Positions 35,848-44,291 of a stretch of DNA of 64,000 bases are shown one piece after another. The stretch comes from Bacillota bacterium. Lineage in GTDB: Bacteria; Bacillota; Clostridia; Lachnospirales; Lachnospiraceae. The notes beneath the pieces are model-generated. The model was given only the letters and a program-made list of their open reading frames with translations, ran no database searches and was not told the origin of the DNA. Location of the stretch: NCBI GenBank assembly GCA_023402845.1, contig JAEYFP010000004.1, positions 24,144 to 88,143 of the forward strand, written 5' to 3'. A program made the position numbers and the translations under genes. Position 1 is the first letter of the stretch. Each line of letters begins with the position of its first letter.

Positions 35848-36765
35848 ATGCTGCATTTTATTGTAAATCCGGCTTCAAGCACCGGATATGGGAAGAAAAT
35901 CTGGAAAGAAACGGAAGTCAAGCTTACAGAAACGAATACGGCCTATAAGCTTTATCTGACGACAGGAGCCGGTTCTGCCAAACAGTATGCAGCAGAAATC
36001 ACCGCCTCAGACGAGCCGGTCATTCTTGTTGTGCTGGGCGGTGACGGCACAATCAATGAAGTGCTGACCGGCATCCGCGATTTCAGCCTAGTGACACTCG
36101 GCTACATACCCGCCGGCTCCAGCAATGATTTGGCAAGAGATCTGATGCTCACCACTGATCCCAAAAGTGCTTTGTCATACATCCTGCATCCGAAGGAATA
36201 TGCTTATATGGACATCGGAATCATCAAATATCAGGATGGGGAGAAAAATTTCGGTGTCAGTACCGGAATTGGCTTTGATGCCGCCATCTGTCATGAGGCT
36301 CTGCATTCAAATATCAAGAATTTTTTAAATAGACTGCATCTCGGTAAGCTGACCTATGTCGGCATCGCCCTCAAGCAGCTGGCCAGAACGAAAAAACAGG
36401 GCTGCACGATTATTTTAGATGATACTAGAAAAATACGCCTGGACCGTTTTTATTTTGTCACGTGTATGATACATAAGTACGAGGGCGGCGGCTTTATGTT
36501 CTGTCCCGATGCGGATTATAAGGACGGCATACTAAATGTTTGTGCCGCCGGTAATTTTTCCAAACTGAAAGCACTGCGTATCCTTCCTACTGCTTACAAA
36601 GGAAAGCATACCCGCTTTCAGGGCATCACAACCTATCAGGCAAAAAAAGTAACAATTATCACGGATATTCCCCGTCCGGTTCATGCAGACGGAGAATCCT
36701 GCGGAATCCAGTCGTTTATTACGATGACACAGGAACTAAAACAGCTTCGCGTCATTATTAGATAA
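35848..36765 (+). CDS. diacylglycerol kinase-family lipid kinase (YegS/BmrU)
   Basis: 305 residues. N-terminal FIVNPASSTGYGKKIW, catalytic VLGGDGTINEVLTG (about 65) and IPAGSSNDLARDL (about 92) identify the DAGK catalytic fold; the C-terminal beta domain ends with VHADGESCG. It phosphorylates diacylglycerol or a related lipid at the membrane. ATG follows GGGAG. The PAP2 phosphatase gene 43 nt downstream suggests a lipid phosphorylation/dephosphorylation pair. Confidence 0.92.
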   Translation: MLHFIVNPASSTGYGKKIWKETEVKLTETNTAYKLYLTTGAGSAKQYAAEITASDEPVILVVLGGDGTINEVLTGIRDFSLVTLGYIPAGSSNDLARDLMLTTDPKSALSYILHPKEYAYMDIGIIKYQDGEKNFGVSTGIGFDAAICHEALHSNIKNFLNRLHLGKLTYVGIALKQLARTKKQGCTIILDDTRKIRLDRFYFVTCMIHKYEGGGFMFCPDADYKDGILNVCAAGNFSKLKALRILPTAYKGKHTRFQGITTYQAKKVTIITDIPRPVHADGESCGIQSFITMTQELKQLRVIIR

Positions 36766-36808
36766 ACAGCTATTTATGAGGGGAATCATAATTAAGAGGT
36801 GAACTATT

Positions 36809-37525
36809 ATGAAAAATGATTTGAGGAAAGCATGGCTTAAGCTGAAAGGGTTTTCGCCTAAGAGCTTTTTTATGGCATACCGGTATGGGTTGATCATTCC
36901 GCTATACGCTGCCATCTATCTTCCCTGGTTTTTCTATCTGGAGGAAAAGGTCACAAGACGCTATCACATCATTCATATGGCAATTGACGATTACATTCCG
37001 TTTTGCGAAGCATTCGTCATCCCATACTATATGTGGTTTGTGTATATGCTCATAGCAGTCTTTCTATGCATGCTGACAAGTAAGGCATCGTTTCTGCGAA
37101 CTTTTTTCTTTTTGTCGTGCGGCATGACGATCTTCCTCATCGTCTCCACAATTTTTCCTAACGGACATCACCTGCGGCCGGCTGTATTTGCGCGTGACAA
37201 TTTCCTGACGGATATGGTGAAGGGACTGTATGCCATTGATACGCCGACAAACCTGTTTCCGAGCATTCATGTATATAATTCCATCGGCTCCCACCTTGCG
37301 ATTGCAACCAATGAAACTCTCCGCAAAAGAAAATGGCTGAAAAACAGTTCTCTCGTTTTATGTATTTCCATCATTTTATCGACAGTATTTCTAAAACAGC
37401 ATTCCATGTTTGATGTCATTACCGCACTTGGCCTCGCCGTTGTAATGTATCCTGTGGCCTATCGGATTGATTATGCTGCCTGGGCAGATCGCAGACGCCG
37501 GGAAAAGGAACATGCAGGAGCGTAA
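36809..37525 (+). CDS. PAP2-like membrane phosphatase
   Basis: 238 residues with about six membrane segments. The phosphatase pattern shows in the second motif LFPSIHVYNSIGSH (about 150) and third motif KQHSMFDVITALGLA (about 195), which carry the catalytic histidines; the first KX6RP motif is weak (HHLRPAVFARDN region). Likely removes phosphate from phosphatidate or undecaprenyl pyrophosphate. ATG follows AGAGGTG. Follows the lipid kinase. Confidence 0.82.
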   Translation: MKNDLRKAWLKLKGFSPKSFFMAYRYGLIIPLYAAIYLPWFFYLEEKVTRRYHIIHMAIDDYIPFCEAFVIPYYMWFVYMLIAVFLCMLTSKASFLRTFFFLSCGMTIFLIVSTIFPNGHHLRPAVFARDNFLTDMVKGLYAIDTPTNLFPSIHVYNSIGSHLAIATNETLRKRKWLKNSSLVLCISIILSTVFLKQHSMFDVITALGLAVVMYPVAYRIDYAAWADRRRREKEHAGA

Positions 37526-37557
37526 CAGGCGCATCCAGATATAAAAAGATATAAAAC

Positions 37558-37592
37558 AAAAGGGTATCCGGTTGATTTCGGAATACCCTTTT
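37558..37592 (+). terminator. terminator of the lipid kinase/PAP2 unit
   Basis: AAAAGGGTATCCG pairs with CGGAATACCCTTTT (37558-37570, 37579-37592, one bulged base), ending in a T run. About 30 nt after the stop. Confidence 0.85.
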
Positions 37593-37647
37593 ACTATTTG
37601 CAGCAACATTTTCTTTACCGGCCAAAACACCCCTGCCGGATATCGTT

Positions 37648-37773
37648 TCATTTTGCAGTATGCCTGCTCATCATTTTTACATAGCCGTACAGCAATACGG
37701 CACATACGGCTACGCCTGCCGTTTCAGCTCCCAACACCTGTAGGGTCTCTTCCAAAAACAGTACCACGTTCAT
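37648..37773 (-). CDS. small membrane protein, 41 residues
   Basis: Short ORF with an excellent ribosome site, AAGGAGGAAAC eight nt before ATG 37773. The peptide opens MNVVLFLEETLQVLG and has one hydrophobic helix (AGVAVCAVLLYGYV, about 19-32) with a basic end (KMMSRHTAK). No family recognised. It lies between the LysR terminator and the convergent PAP2 terminator, so it would be its own short transcript. Supported by ribosome site and composition only. Confidence 0.55.
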   Translation of the reverse strand: MNVVLFLEETLQVLGAETAGVAVCAVLLYGYVKMMSRHTAK

Positions 37774-37888
37774 TGTCCGTTTCCTCCTTTTTATGACCAT
37801 GTTCAAACTTTTGCAATTCGGGATCTGCTGTATCTTTACTATTTAAACAATATCAAAAAAGAGTATTGCACGGAAATATAAATAAAAA

Positions 37889-37920
37889 ACGGTGCCATAT
37901 AAGTTTTTATATGACACCGT
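37889..37920 (-). terminator. terminator after the LysR gene
   Basis: Minus strand ACGGTGTCATATA / TATATGGCACCGT stem (one G-T pair) followed by TTTTTTATTT. Twelve nt after the stop. Confidence 0.9.
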
Positions 37921-37931
37921 AACCACTTTCC

Positions 37932-38870
37932 CTATTGATACCTTTCAGATGAGACCTCAACCTTGGATTCATACAGTTTTTTCTGGAAAAGCTTATCATC
38001 CTTGCCGAGCTCATAATCTCTTCTATAAATGAGCACGTCCCTATATAGGTTATTCTCAATCTTGCAGGCCCGCTGTACAAGACAGTTCTTCTTCAAATAA
38101 GAATCCGGGATCGGAGATACCCACATATAAGTTGAGGGAACATTGGCAAGCAGGTCAAACTGACTGCCGCGCTCATAAACATAAATCGTTTTACTCTGAA
38201 TATCCCGACTCGCACGCATACTGTTTTCCATTACATTCGCGTGTGGTATCTCGATGTCTCCGTGTGTTATTTTCACAAAGCCTGCCAAATCTTCTCTCGT
38301 AATGATCTTTTTTTTCGCAAGCGAATGATCCTGCGACATCACGAGCACATATTCAAATTCCCAGATCATCTCATGCTCAAGCTTGTTGTTTTTCAGGCAC
38401 ATCCCAAAAAAGTCCTCATCTTTTTTCTGATAGCGAATGATACCCATGTTATAGCCTCTATTTACAACATTGTCGATAGTCTTTAAGGCATTTGTTTCAT
38501 TAATTGTGATTTCCATGCCACCAGTCATCGGAAGCTCAGCGACAAACGCTGCAAATCCATCCGCGATATAGCTGCCGCGCGGAATCGAAACCTTAAAGCG
38601 GCATCCGGTCCCGTTCTCTCTACTGGATATTTTCTCCATTTCCCCGAGCTGATCGAGCATTTTGCGCGCGTGATAGAGAAACTCACCGCCTTTTTCCGTC
38701 ACGCTGATACCACCCGAAGTGCGTTTAAAAATCGCATAGCCCAGCTCACTCTCCAAATCCTTAACCGCCTTGCTCAAGTTCGGCTGCGCCATATAAAGGT
38801 TCTGGGCAGCTTGTGTGATGGAGCCCGCCTCCTCTACCTCGACCGCATATTTCAAATAAATCGTATTCAT
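37932..38870 (-). CDS. LysR-family transcriptional regulator
   Basis: 312 residues: winged helix-turn-helix at 1-60 (EEAGSITQAAQNLYMAQPNLSKAVKDLE in two parts, ELGYAIFKRTSGGISVTEKG) and an effector-binding domain from about 90 (periplasmic-binding fold). ATG follows AAAGGAG. It follows the 5'-nucleotidase gene by 20 nt on the same strand and may be co-transcribed; LysR genes more often lie divergent from their target, so the target is unknown. Confidence 0.92.
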   Translation of the reverse strand: MNTIYLKYAVEVEEAGSITQAAQNLYMAQPNLSKAVKDLESELGYAIFKRTSGGISVTEKGGEFLYHARKMLDQLGEMEKISSRENGTGCRFKVSIPRGSYIADGFAAFVAELPMTGGMEITINETNALKTIDNVVNRGYNMGIIRYQKKDEDFFGMCLKNNKLEHEMIWEFEYVLVMSQDHSLAKKKIITREDLAGFVKITHGDIEIPHANVMENSMRASRDIQSKTIYVYERGSQFDLLANVPSTYMWVSPIPDSYLKKNCLVQRACKIENNLYRDVLIYRRDYELGKDDKLFQKKLYESKVEVSSERYQ

Positions 38871-38890
38871 CCTGTCTCCTTTGCATCTGA

Positions 38891-40675
38891 TTACTCGAGT
38901 TCTACGATCCTGCCGTCTCCGTAAGGATCGGCATAATTCTTTCCGATATGCCCGTTCAGCCCATTCGTAATATATTCAATGACAACTTCGCTGTCCAGAA
39001 TAAAAGATTCGTTGATCATTTTTGCATCCTTAAACATAGTAAAGCCATCACCGCCATCCTTAAGAAGATAATCGACTGCCGCCAGGACATAATTTCTTTC
39101 CGCGTCCAACGGTTTTCCGTCAATCTTTACATTCCTGACACGGTATTCACCTGAAACACCGATAAAAGAACCATTTTTATCAGATTTTACAGAAGAGGAC
39201 ACGTTCATATCAATCTCATACGTCATTCCCGACACCTGCAGAAAACCGCCGTTCTCCTCCGGCAAATAGCGGGCACCGTTTTCAAGCGCATCCAGAATCT
39301 GCTGTCCGCTCACCTCAACGACACTGACCATATTCCCAAATGGGTGAAGGCTTATAATATCGCCATAAGTCAGATCCCCTTTCGGCACATCGCTGCGCAC
39401 ACCGCCGCTGTTTACAATTGCAATCTCAGCTCCTGTTACAAAACGACAGGCATCCGCACAAAAATCCCCGGCATTCGTTTCCATGTTTCTGACAATGCGC
39501 TCTCCCGTATCGGGATCCTTGATGACAAGCGTCACCTCACTTGTTCCGATCTTTCTGCCCATTTCTTCTTCATAGTCCGCCTCAATTCCGTCAATATAGG
39601 ACTTAACCGCTTCATCCTCATCTCCATAGTCTTCATGCAGCGCTGCCGTCATGCGGCCTTCCTTTGAAATTGTCAGCGAACCGATATTGGCAAACTGAGT
39701 TCCTGTCTGTGTCAAAAGAACACTTTTCCCGTCCTGATTCTTTACCTGCTCTGACTCCACCACACTGTGAGAATGTCCGTCGATTACCGCATCGATGCCT
39801 TTCGTATTGGCAATGACCTCTGTGGACATCCACGGGGAGGATTCTGCGCCGATTCCCAGATGCGCCAGAAGGATGACATAATCAGCCCCCTCCGCCCTCG
39901 CGGCATCAACAGAATCCTGCACCCTCAAATATAAAGCTTCCCCTGTTTCATCCTGGCAGAAGCCATACTTATAATTTCCGGTGATATCTTTAAAGCTCGA
40001 CGGATTGCTGACCGCCATCGTCTCCGGCGTAGTAACACCGACAAAAGCAACCTTTCTGCCTGTGAACGCAAACATCTGATAAGCGGGCAGCAACGGCGTT
40101 CCTGATTCTTCATCAATCAGGTTACAGCAGACAACCGGGAAGTTTGCCCTTTCGATCAGTTTATCAAACTGATCCATCCCATAATCAAATTCGTGGTTTC
40201 CGACTGCAGCTACATCATAGGGAACTTGATTCATAATATCAACGATATAAGCACCTTTAGAAATCATCCCAATCGGAGCGCCCTGTACATAATCTCCGGC
40301 ATCTGCGACGAGAACATTTTTCCCATCGGCCTTGAGCTGCTTTTTATATGCGGCAAGCTTTGCATAGCCAAGCTGCTCCTCTTCAACAGCACAATGTATG
40401 TCATTTGTATAGAGAATCACGAGATCCCTGTCCGCTTCTCCCAACTTATCCGTTGGCCTCTTTGCTTCACCTTGTGCTGCATTTGCGACAGCTTCAGCCT
40501 TTACGGCTTCGGCAGTCCCGCTTTCCAAGGGAGCTTCTGCCCCTCTTGCAATCACATCGACCGTTTCTTCGGGCACTGCGGCATCATTTATCCCGCAGCC
40601 CATAAGTCCGATACAAAGCACAGTCACAATTGTCAGAAGCAGCCGGACCGGCTGACCTTTTAACGACCTATTCAT
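38891..40675 (-). CDS. 5'-nucleotidase/UshA-like lipoprotein
   Basis: 594 residues. Lipoprotein signal with CIGLMGC (about 26); metallophosphatase domain with LYTNDIHCA, VADAGDYVQG, GNHEFDYGMDQ and IDGHSHS; then the 5'-nucleotidase C-terminal substrate domain (VNSGGVRSDVPKGDLTYGD, then VDYLLKDGGDGFTMF). Secreted enzyme taking phosphate from nucleotides or splitting 2',3'-cyclic nucleotides. ATG 40675 follows GGGAGGA; the TTG further up contains that ribosome site. Confidence 0.93.
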   Translation of the reverse strand: MNRSLKGQPVRLLLTIVTVLCIGLMGCGINDAAVPEETVDVIARGAEAPLESGTAEAVKAEAVANAAQGEAKRPTDKLGEADRDLVILYTNDIHCAVEEEQLGYAKLAAYKKQLKADGKNVLVADAGDYVQGAPIGMISKGAYIVDIMNQVPYDVAAVGNHEFDYGMDQFDKLIERANFPVVCCNLIDEESGTPLLPAYQMFAFTGRKVAFVGVTTPETMAVSNPSSFKDITGNYKYGFCQDETGEALYLRVQDSVDAARAEGADYVILLAHLGIGAESSPWMSTEVIANTKGIDAVIDGHSHSVVESEQVKNQDGKSVLLTQTGTQFANIGSLTISKEGRMTAALHEDYGDEDEAVKSYIDGIEADYEEEMGRKIGTSEVTLVIKDPDTGERIVRNMETNAGDFCADACRFVTGAEIAIVNSGGVRSDVPKGDLTYGDIISLHPFGNMVSVVEVSGQQILDALENGARYLPEENGGFLQVSGMTYEIDMNVSSSVKSDKNGSFIGVSGEYRVRNVKIDGKPLDAERNYVLAAVDYLLKDGGDGFTMFKDAKMINESFILDSEVVIEYITNGLNGHIGKNYADPYGDGRIVELE

Positions 40676-40748
40676 AGTTCCAGTTCCTCCCAAAGCTGTT
40701 TCTATTTATTACCATATCATACTGTAAACTTCGTGAAAATGCAAGAAA

Positions 40749-40788
40749 AGAGAGCATATGCACTCTGATTTTCATTGCCATGCTCTCT
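40749..40788 (-). terminator. terminator after the GT2 gene
   Basis: AGAGAGCAT / ATGCTCTCT (40749-40757, 40780-40788) followed on the minus strand by TTTTC. About 35 nt after the stop. Confidence 0.7.
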
Positions 40789-40822
40789 ATCTTTATTTCC
40801 TCTTATACAGTTGACAATTAAA

Positions 40823-41839
40823 TTAATTAAATCCGACAAACCGCCGTGCTATCTTATATTCCGCAACGGAAATCTTTCTTCCGCTGCGTCCCGGTATATT
40901 CATCGACGTCCCAAGCAAACCGAAGCGCAGCCGGAAATAATCACGGCTATCCTTTTCCTTTAAATATTCCCACAGCATCTTTTTCTTAAGCAAAGCCTCG
41001 GTTGAGCCTTCCTTGATCAGCAGGATCGAGGAAATTGTCATAATAATATCAAGATAATTCAACATATATTTATGCTGCTTCGGATGCAGATTTTTTGTTG
41101 CCGCCATGTAATCGATCATCAGCTTATTCACAAGAAGCTGCTGGTCGATTCGTTTGATCATAATTTGCTCATTGACGGATTGGTCAGCCCTGCCAATATA
41201 GTAGCGGTAAAGATTTACATCCATGTAATACATCGCCTTTACGTAAGGAAGCGGCTGAAATACAAAAATATTATCAACATAAAATGTATGCTTTGGCAGC
41301 TCCAGACCACAGTCCTTTAAAAGCTGTGTCCGATAAATAACCGAATGCATCAGAATATACTGACCCGGCTTGAAAAACTTAACATCACTCCATGTGAAAA
41401 TCATATCCTGCGGGAGCGCAGAACGATAGGTCATAACCTTTTTATGCCTTTTTTCTTCTTTTTCATAGACAAAATTGCAGATAAACAAATCAAGAGCTTT
41501 CTGACCGCCTACAATCTCATGCAGTTTGTCAAGCACCTTTAAATAGGCTTCCTCCTGAAACCAGTCATCGCTGTCCAATACTTTGAAGAAAATACCGGTC
41601 GCCGCCCGAAGCCCCGCATTGACCGCTTCCCCATGCCCGCCGTTCTCCTGATGAATTGCCTTGACGATCGTCGGATAAGCCGCCGCATACTCATCCGCGA
41701 TACGGGCTGTTCCATCCTTGGAGCCGTCGTCAACAACAATAATTTCAACATCCTCTCCGCCCGGAAGCAGGCATTCGATCGCTTTTCTCATATAAGCCTC
41801 AGAATTATAACAGGGTATTGCAACGGATAATAATTTCAT
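40823..41839 (-). CDS. glycosyltransferase family 2
   Basis: 338 residues. GT-A domain: LLSVAIPCYNSEAYMRKAIE, IIVVDDGSKDGT, NGGHGEAVNAGLRAATG and the DxD motif KVLDSDDWF (about 93). The remaining 200 residues resemble the C-terminal part of clostridial cell-wall glycan GTs. No membrane helix. ATG follows GGGAG. Third in a short operon after the DUF1653 protein and mutY. Confidence 0.9.
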   Translation of the reverse strand: MKLLSVAIPCYNSEAYMRKAIECLLPGGEDVEIIVVDDGSKDGTARIADEYAAAYPTIVKAIHQENGGHGEAVNAGLRAATGIFFKVLDSDDWFQEEAYLKVLDKLHEIVGGQKALDLFICNFVYEKEEKRHKKVMTYRSALPQDMIFTWSDVKFFKPGQYILMHSVIYRTQLLKDCGLELPKHTFYVDNIFVFQPLPYVKAMYYMDVNLYRYYIGRADQSVNEQIMIKRIDQQLLVNKLMIDYMAATKNLHPKQHKYMLNYLDIIMTISSILLIKEGSTEALLKKKMLWEYLKEKDSRDYFRLRFGLLGTSMNIPGRSGRKISVAEYKIARRFVGFN

Positions 41840-41868
41840 ATGGTTTTCTCCCTTTTTCTCTTATTTTT

Positions 41869-43017
41869 CTATCCATTCTTTCGGTCTGTTTTTCTTTTGA
41901 CGACGCCCTGCTGCATACGCAGCTGCTTTTTATACGCTGAAAACGCCGACGGCACCGGATAGACCTCCTCCATCTCCTCCACGGTCGCAAACACATAACG
42001 TTCATCCATACCTGCGCTTCTTGGCAGCTCCTTTTTAGCAGAAACCTCCTGTTGTTCGGCAATTCGTACAAGATAACCCTGCATATGCCATTCCCGGTGG
42101 GTAAAAATATGCTTTGCTCCGGAAATCTTTTCGATTCGCATCGAATCAAAGCCCTGCTCCCGCAAATAATCGACAGCTTCCTTTTCCTCCAGATATCCTT
42201 CTACGTTCGGAAACTCATAAAGCCCGGCGAGAAGTCCGTCTTCCGCACGCTTCGTCAGTGCAGTATACACACCATCCCGAATGAGAAACACCGTTTTCTC
42301 TTCAATCACACGTGCTTTCTTAGGTGACTTGACCGGAAATTCCTCCGTCCGTCCCAGTCGGCATGCCTCACAATAGGGCATTACCGGGCATTCACAGCAG
42401 CGCGCAGGACCGTTTGGCACACATACGGTGGCGCCAAGCTCCATCAAAGCCTGATTAAAAGCGCCGGGCTTGTCCTGCGGTATAACTTCCTTAAGAATCT
42501 CTTCCATTTCCTTTTTAAACGACTGCTTTGTAATATCCGTTTTATCCGCACAGATTCTCGTAATAACGCGCAGAACATTTCCATCCACCGCCGGAACGGG
42601 AATCCCGTACGCGATCGAAGCGACCGCGCCTGCGGTATAGGACCCTATGCCGCTTAATGTTAAAAGGATCTCATAGTCAGCGGGAAATTGCCCGTCATAT
42701 TTTTCCACAACGGTTTTTGCCGTTTTTTGCATGTTTCTTACGCGATTATAATAACCAAGTCCTTCCCAAAGCTTTAACAGCCCGTCTTCGTCGGCCTCAG
42801 CCAGATTCCTTACCTCGGGCAGCCTCTCTAAAAACCGTGCATAATAACCCTTTACCGCTTCTACGCGTGTCTGCTGCAGCATGATTTCCGACACCCATAC
42901 ATGATACGGTGTCGGTTCGTCGCGCCACGGCAGTCTGCGCATATTCTTCTCAAACCATGCAAGAAGCGGCTCCTGCATTTGTAAGAGCCGTCCTTTTTCT
43001 ATCTCAATCTGTTGCAT
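41869..43017 (-). CDS. mutY: A/G-specific adenine DNA glycosylase
   Basis: 382 residues. It removes adenine mispaired with 8-oxoguanine. Helix-hairpin-helix LTLSGIGSYTAGAVASIA with catalytic aspartate in VPAVDGNVLRV; the [4Fe-4S] cysteines in CCECPVMPYC; MLQQTRVEAV near residue 47; C-terminal NUDIX-like lesion-recognition domain (about 235-365). Overlaps the DUF1653 gene by 19 bp and has GGAGAA upstream. Confidence 0.95.
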   Translation of the reverse strand: MQQIEIEKGRLLQMQEPLLAWFEKNMRRLPWRDEPTPYHVWVSEIMLQQTRVEAVKGYYARFLERLPEVRNLAEADEDGLLKLWEGLGYYNRVRNMQKTAKTVVEKYDGQFPADYEILLTLSGIGSYTAGAVASIAYGIPVPAVDGNVLRVITRICADKTDITKQSFKKEMEEILKEVIPQDKPGAFNQALMELGATVCVPNGPARCCECPVMPYCEACRLGRTEEFPVKSPKKARVIEEKTVFLIRDGVYTALTKRAEDGLLAGLYEFPNVEGYLEEKEAVDYLREQGFDSMRIEKISGAKHIFTHREWHMQGYLVRIAEQQEVSAKKELPRSAGMDERYVFATVEEMEEVYPVPSAFSAYKKQLRMQQGVVKRKTDRKNG

Positions 43018-43538
43018 TCATACTTCTCCAGTGTCTTTAAGCAATCCAGAATTTCCTTATACTTTTCATCGGTTGCCGTCTTTGTCACCTCTAAATCGAG
43101 CGACATCGCAATTGTATTTAACATTTCGTCATCCGCTTTTTTCTTAAGTCCGATGAGCATTTCCAACTTTTTTTCATAAGACTTTTCATCTAAAAATTTT
43201 TCCAACTCCGGATCAATGACCGAATCGTCATAGTCCTCGTATAATGCCTGCGTGATCTGCTGTTCCGTCACCTTCGCCTTGATCTCGGGAACCTTTTCAT
43301 CTCCTGTAACAAGCTCGAAGCGATATCTCCTTTGAGAATCAGGATACAACTTGCAGCTGATCTCGCTCATGAACATCTCAACCGGCCTGGCATATACCTT
43401 TTGCGGATCATACAAAGCACGATAAATCACCAGTTTCTCATTTGTCTCCGTATGCTTTGCGATGGCAAGCACCTGATAATCCGTTCCCCTGAAATGCTTG
43501 TACACCTGAAATTCCTTCGGTTCTTCTCTCATTTTCAT
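42999..43538 (-). CDS. DUF1653-domain protein
   Basis: 179 residues: N-terminal DUF1653 domain (FQVYKHFRGTDYQVLAIAKH to VEMFMSEI), a small beta domain of unknown role, then an acidic linker and helical C-terminal region (about 95-179). Start ATG 43538 has AGGGAG five nt upstream. Translationally coupled to mutY. Confidence 0.8.
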   Translation of the reverse strand: MKMREEPKEFQVYKHFRGTDYQVLAIAKHTETNEKLVIYRALYDPQKVYARPVEMFMSEISCKLYPDSQRRYRFELVTGDEKVPEIKAKVTEQQITQALYEDYDDSVIDPELEKFLDEKSYEKKLEMLIGLKKKADDEMLNTIAMSLDLEVTKTATDEKYKEILDCLKTLEKYECNRLR

Positions 43539-43724
43539 ATACACTCCCTATACTGCGCAGGAATTATCCTGAGCCGACTCGCCGGCAGACTAAACGGCTG
43601 CCCGCAGGCATCCGTTTTCTCCCGACATGTATTAGTATAATCCAAAATGCAATTTTTGTCATCGATTTATCATAGATTTTGCCTTCCTTTATTTTCTATC
43701 CTCCTTTGTTGGAATTTCACGATA

Positions 43725-44138
43725 TCATTGCATCAATGACAACCGGCAGCTGACTGTTTCTTCATCTTCTGTATTCACTGTCATAATAAGCGGCGTTCCC
43801 CATACCCGCTCAACCGATTTATGTATTTCTCGGCTTATCATCTCCTGCTGCCATGCATCCAGCCTTGCAAGTCCTTTATGATGAATTTGAATTTGATATT
43901 GGAACTGCTTTCCGGCCTCTCCTGTTTTCGTCAGCATCACGCCGGCATCCGACAGGTAATAGGATCGCAGCACCTGCTTCAGTTCCCGCACGGATTCTTC
44001 CTCCAAAAATGCATACTGCTCTGCAGATAAGCACTCCTGTTTTTCGTCCCCCGTCACGGCTCTTGCCGCCGCATACGTCACAATACAGACTACAATACAC
44101 ACCAGCACTATTTTCCCGGTCATTTTTCTTCTCTCCAT
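43725..44138 (-). CDS. hypothetical membrane-anchored protein
   Basis: 137 residues with an N-terminal helix (IVLVCIVVCIVTYAAARAV, 9-27) and a small soluble domain outside, with a C-terminal IMTVNTEDEETVSCRLSL segment. No family recognised. ATG 44138 is five nt after AGG in GGTAGGAAG; ATG 44123 is possible. Lone gene; no clear operon partner. Confidence 0.6.
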   Translation of the reverse strand: MERRKMTGKIVLVCIVVCIVTYAAARAVTGDEKQECLSAEQYAFLEEESVRELKQVLRSYYLSDAGVMLTKTGEAGKQFQYQIQIHHKGLARLDAWQQEMISREIHKSVERVWGTPLIMTVNTEDEETVSCRLSLMQ

Positions 44139-44234
44139 AGCTTCCTACCTTTTTCTGATTTTTCACAGACCGTCCATCTGTTTTCTACTCCCATTCTATC
44201 ATCCTAAGAGTACGATAAAACGGACAATAAAAGA

Positions 44235-44259
44235 AGCCGGTTCATAAATTTGAACCGAC
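44235..44259 (-). terminator. terminator after the glycoside hydrolase gene
   Basis: Minus strand GTCGGTTCA / TGAACCGGC stem (one G-T pair) followed by TTCTTTTATT, about 35 nt after the stop. Confidence 0.75.
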
Positions 44260-44291
44260 CCCTTTTATTTTTCTTCAGCCTAAACAACTTT

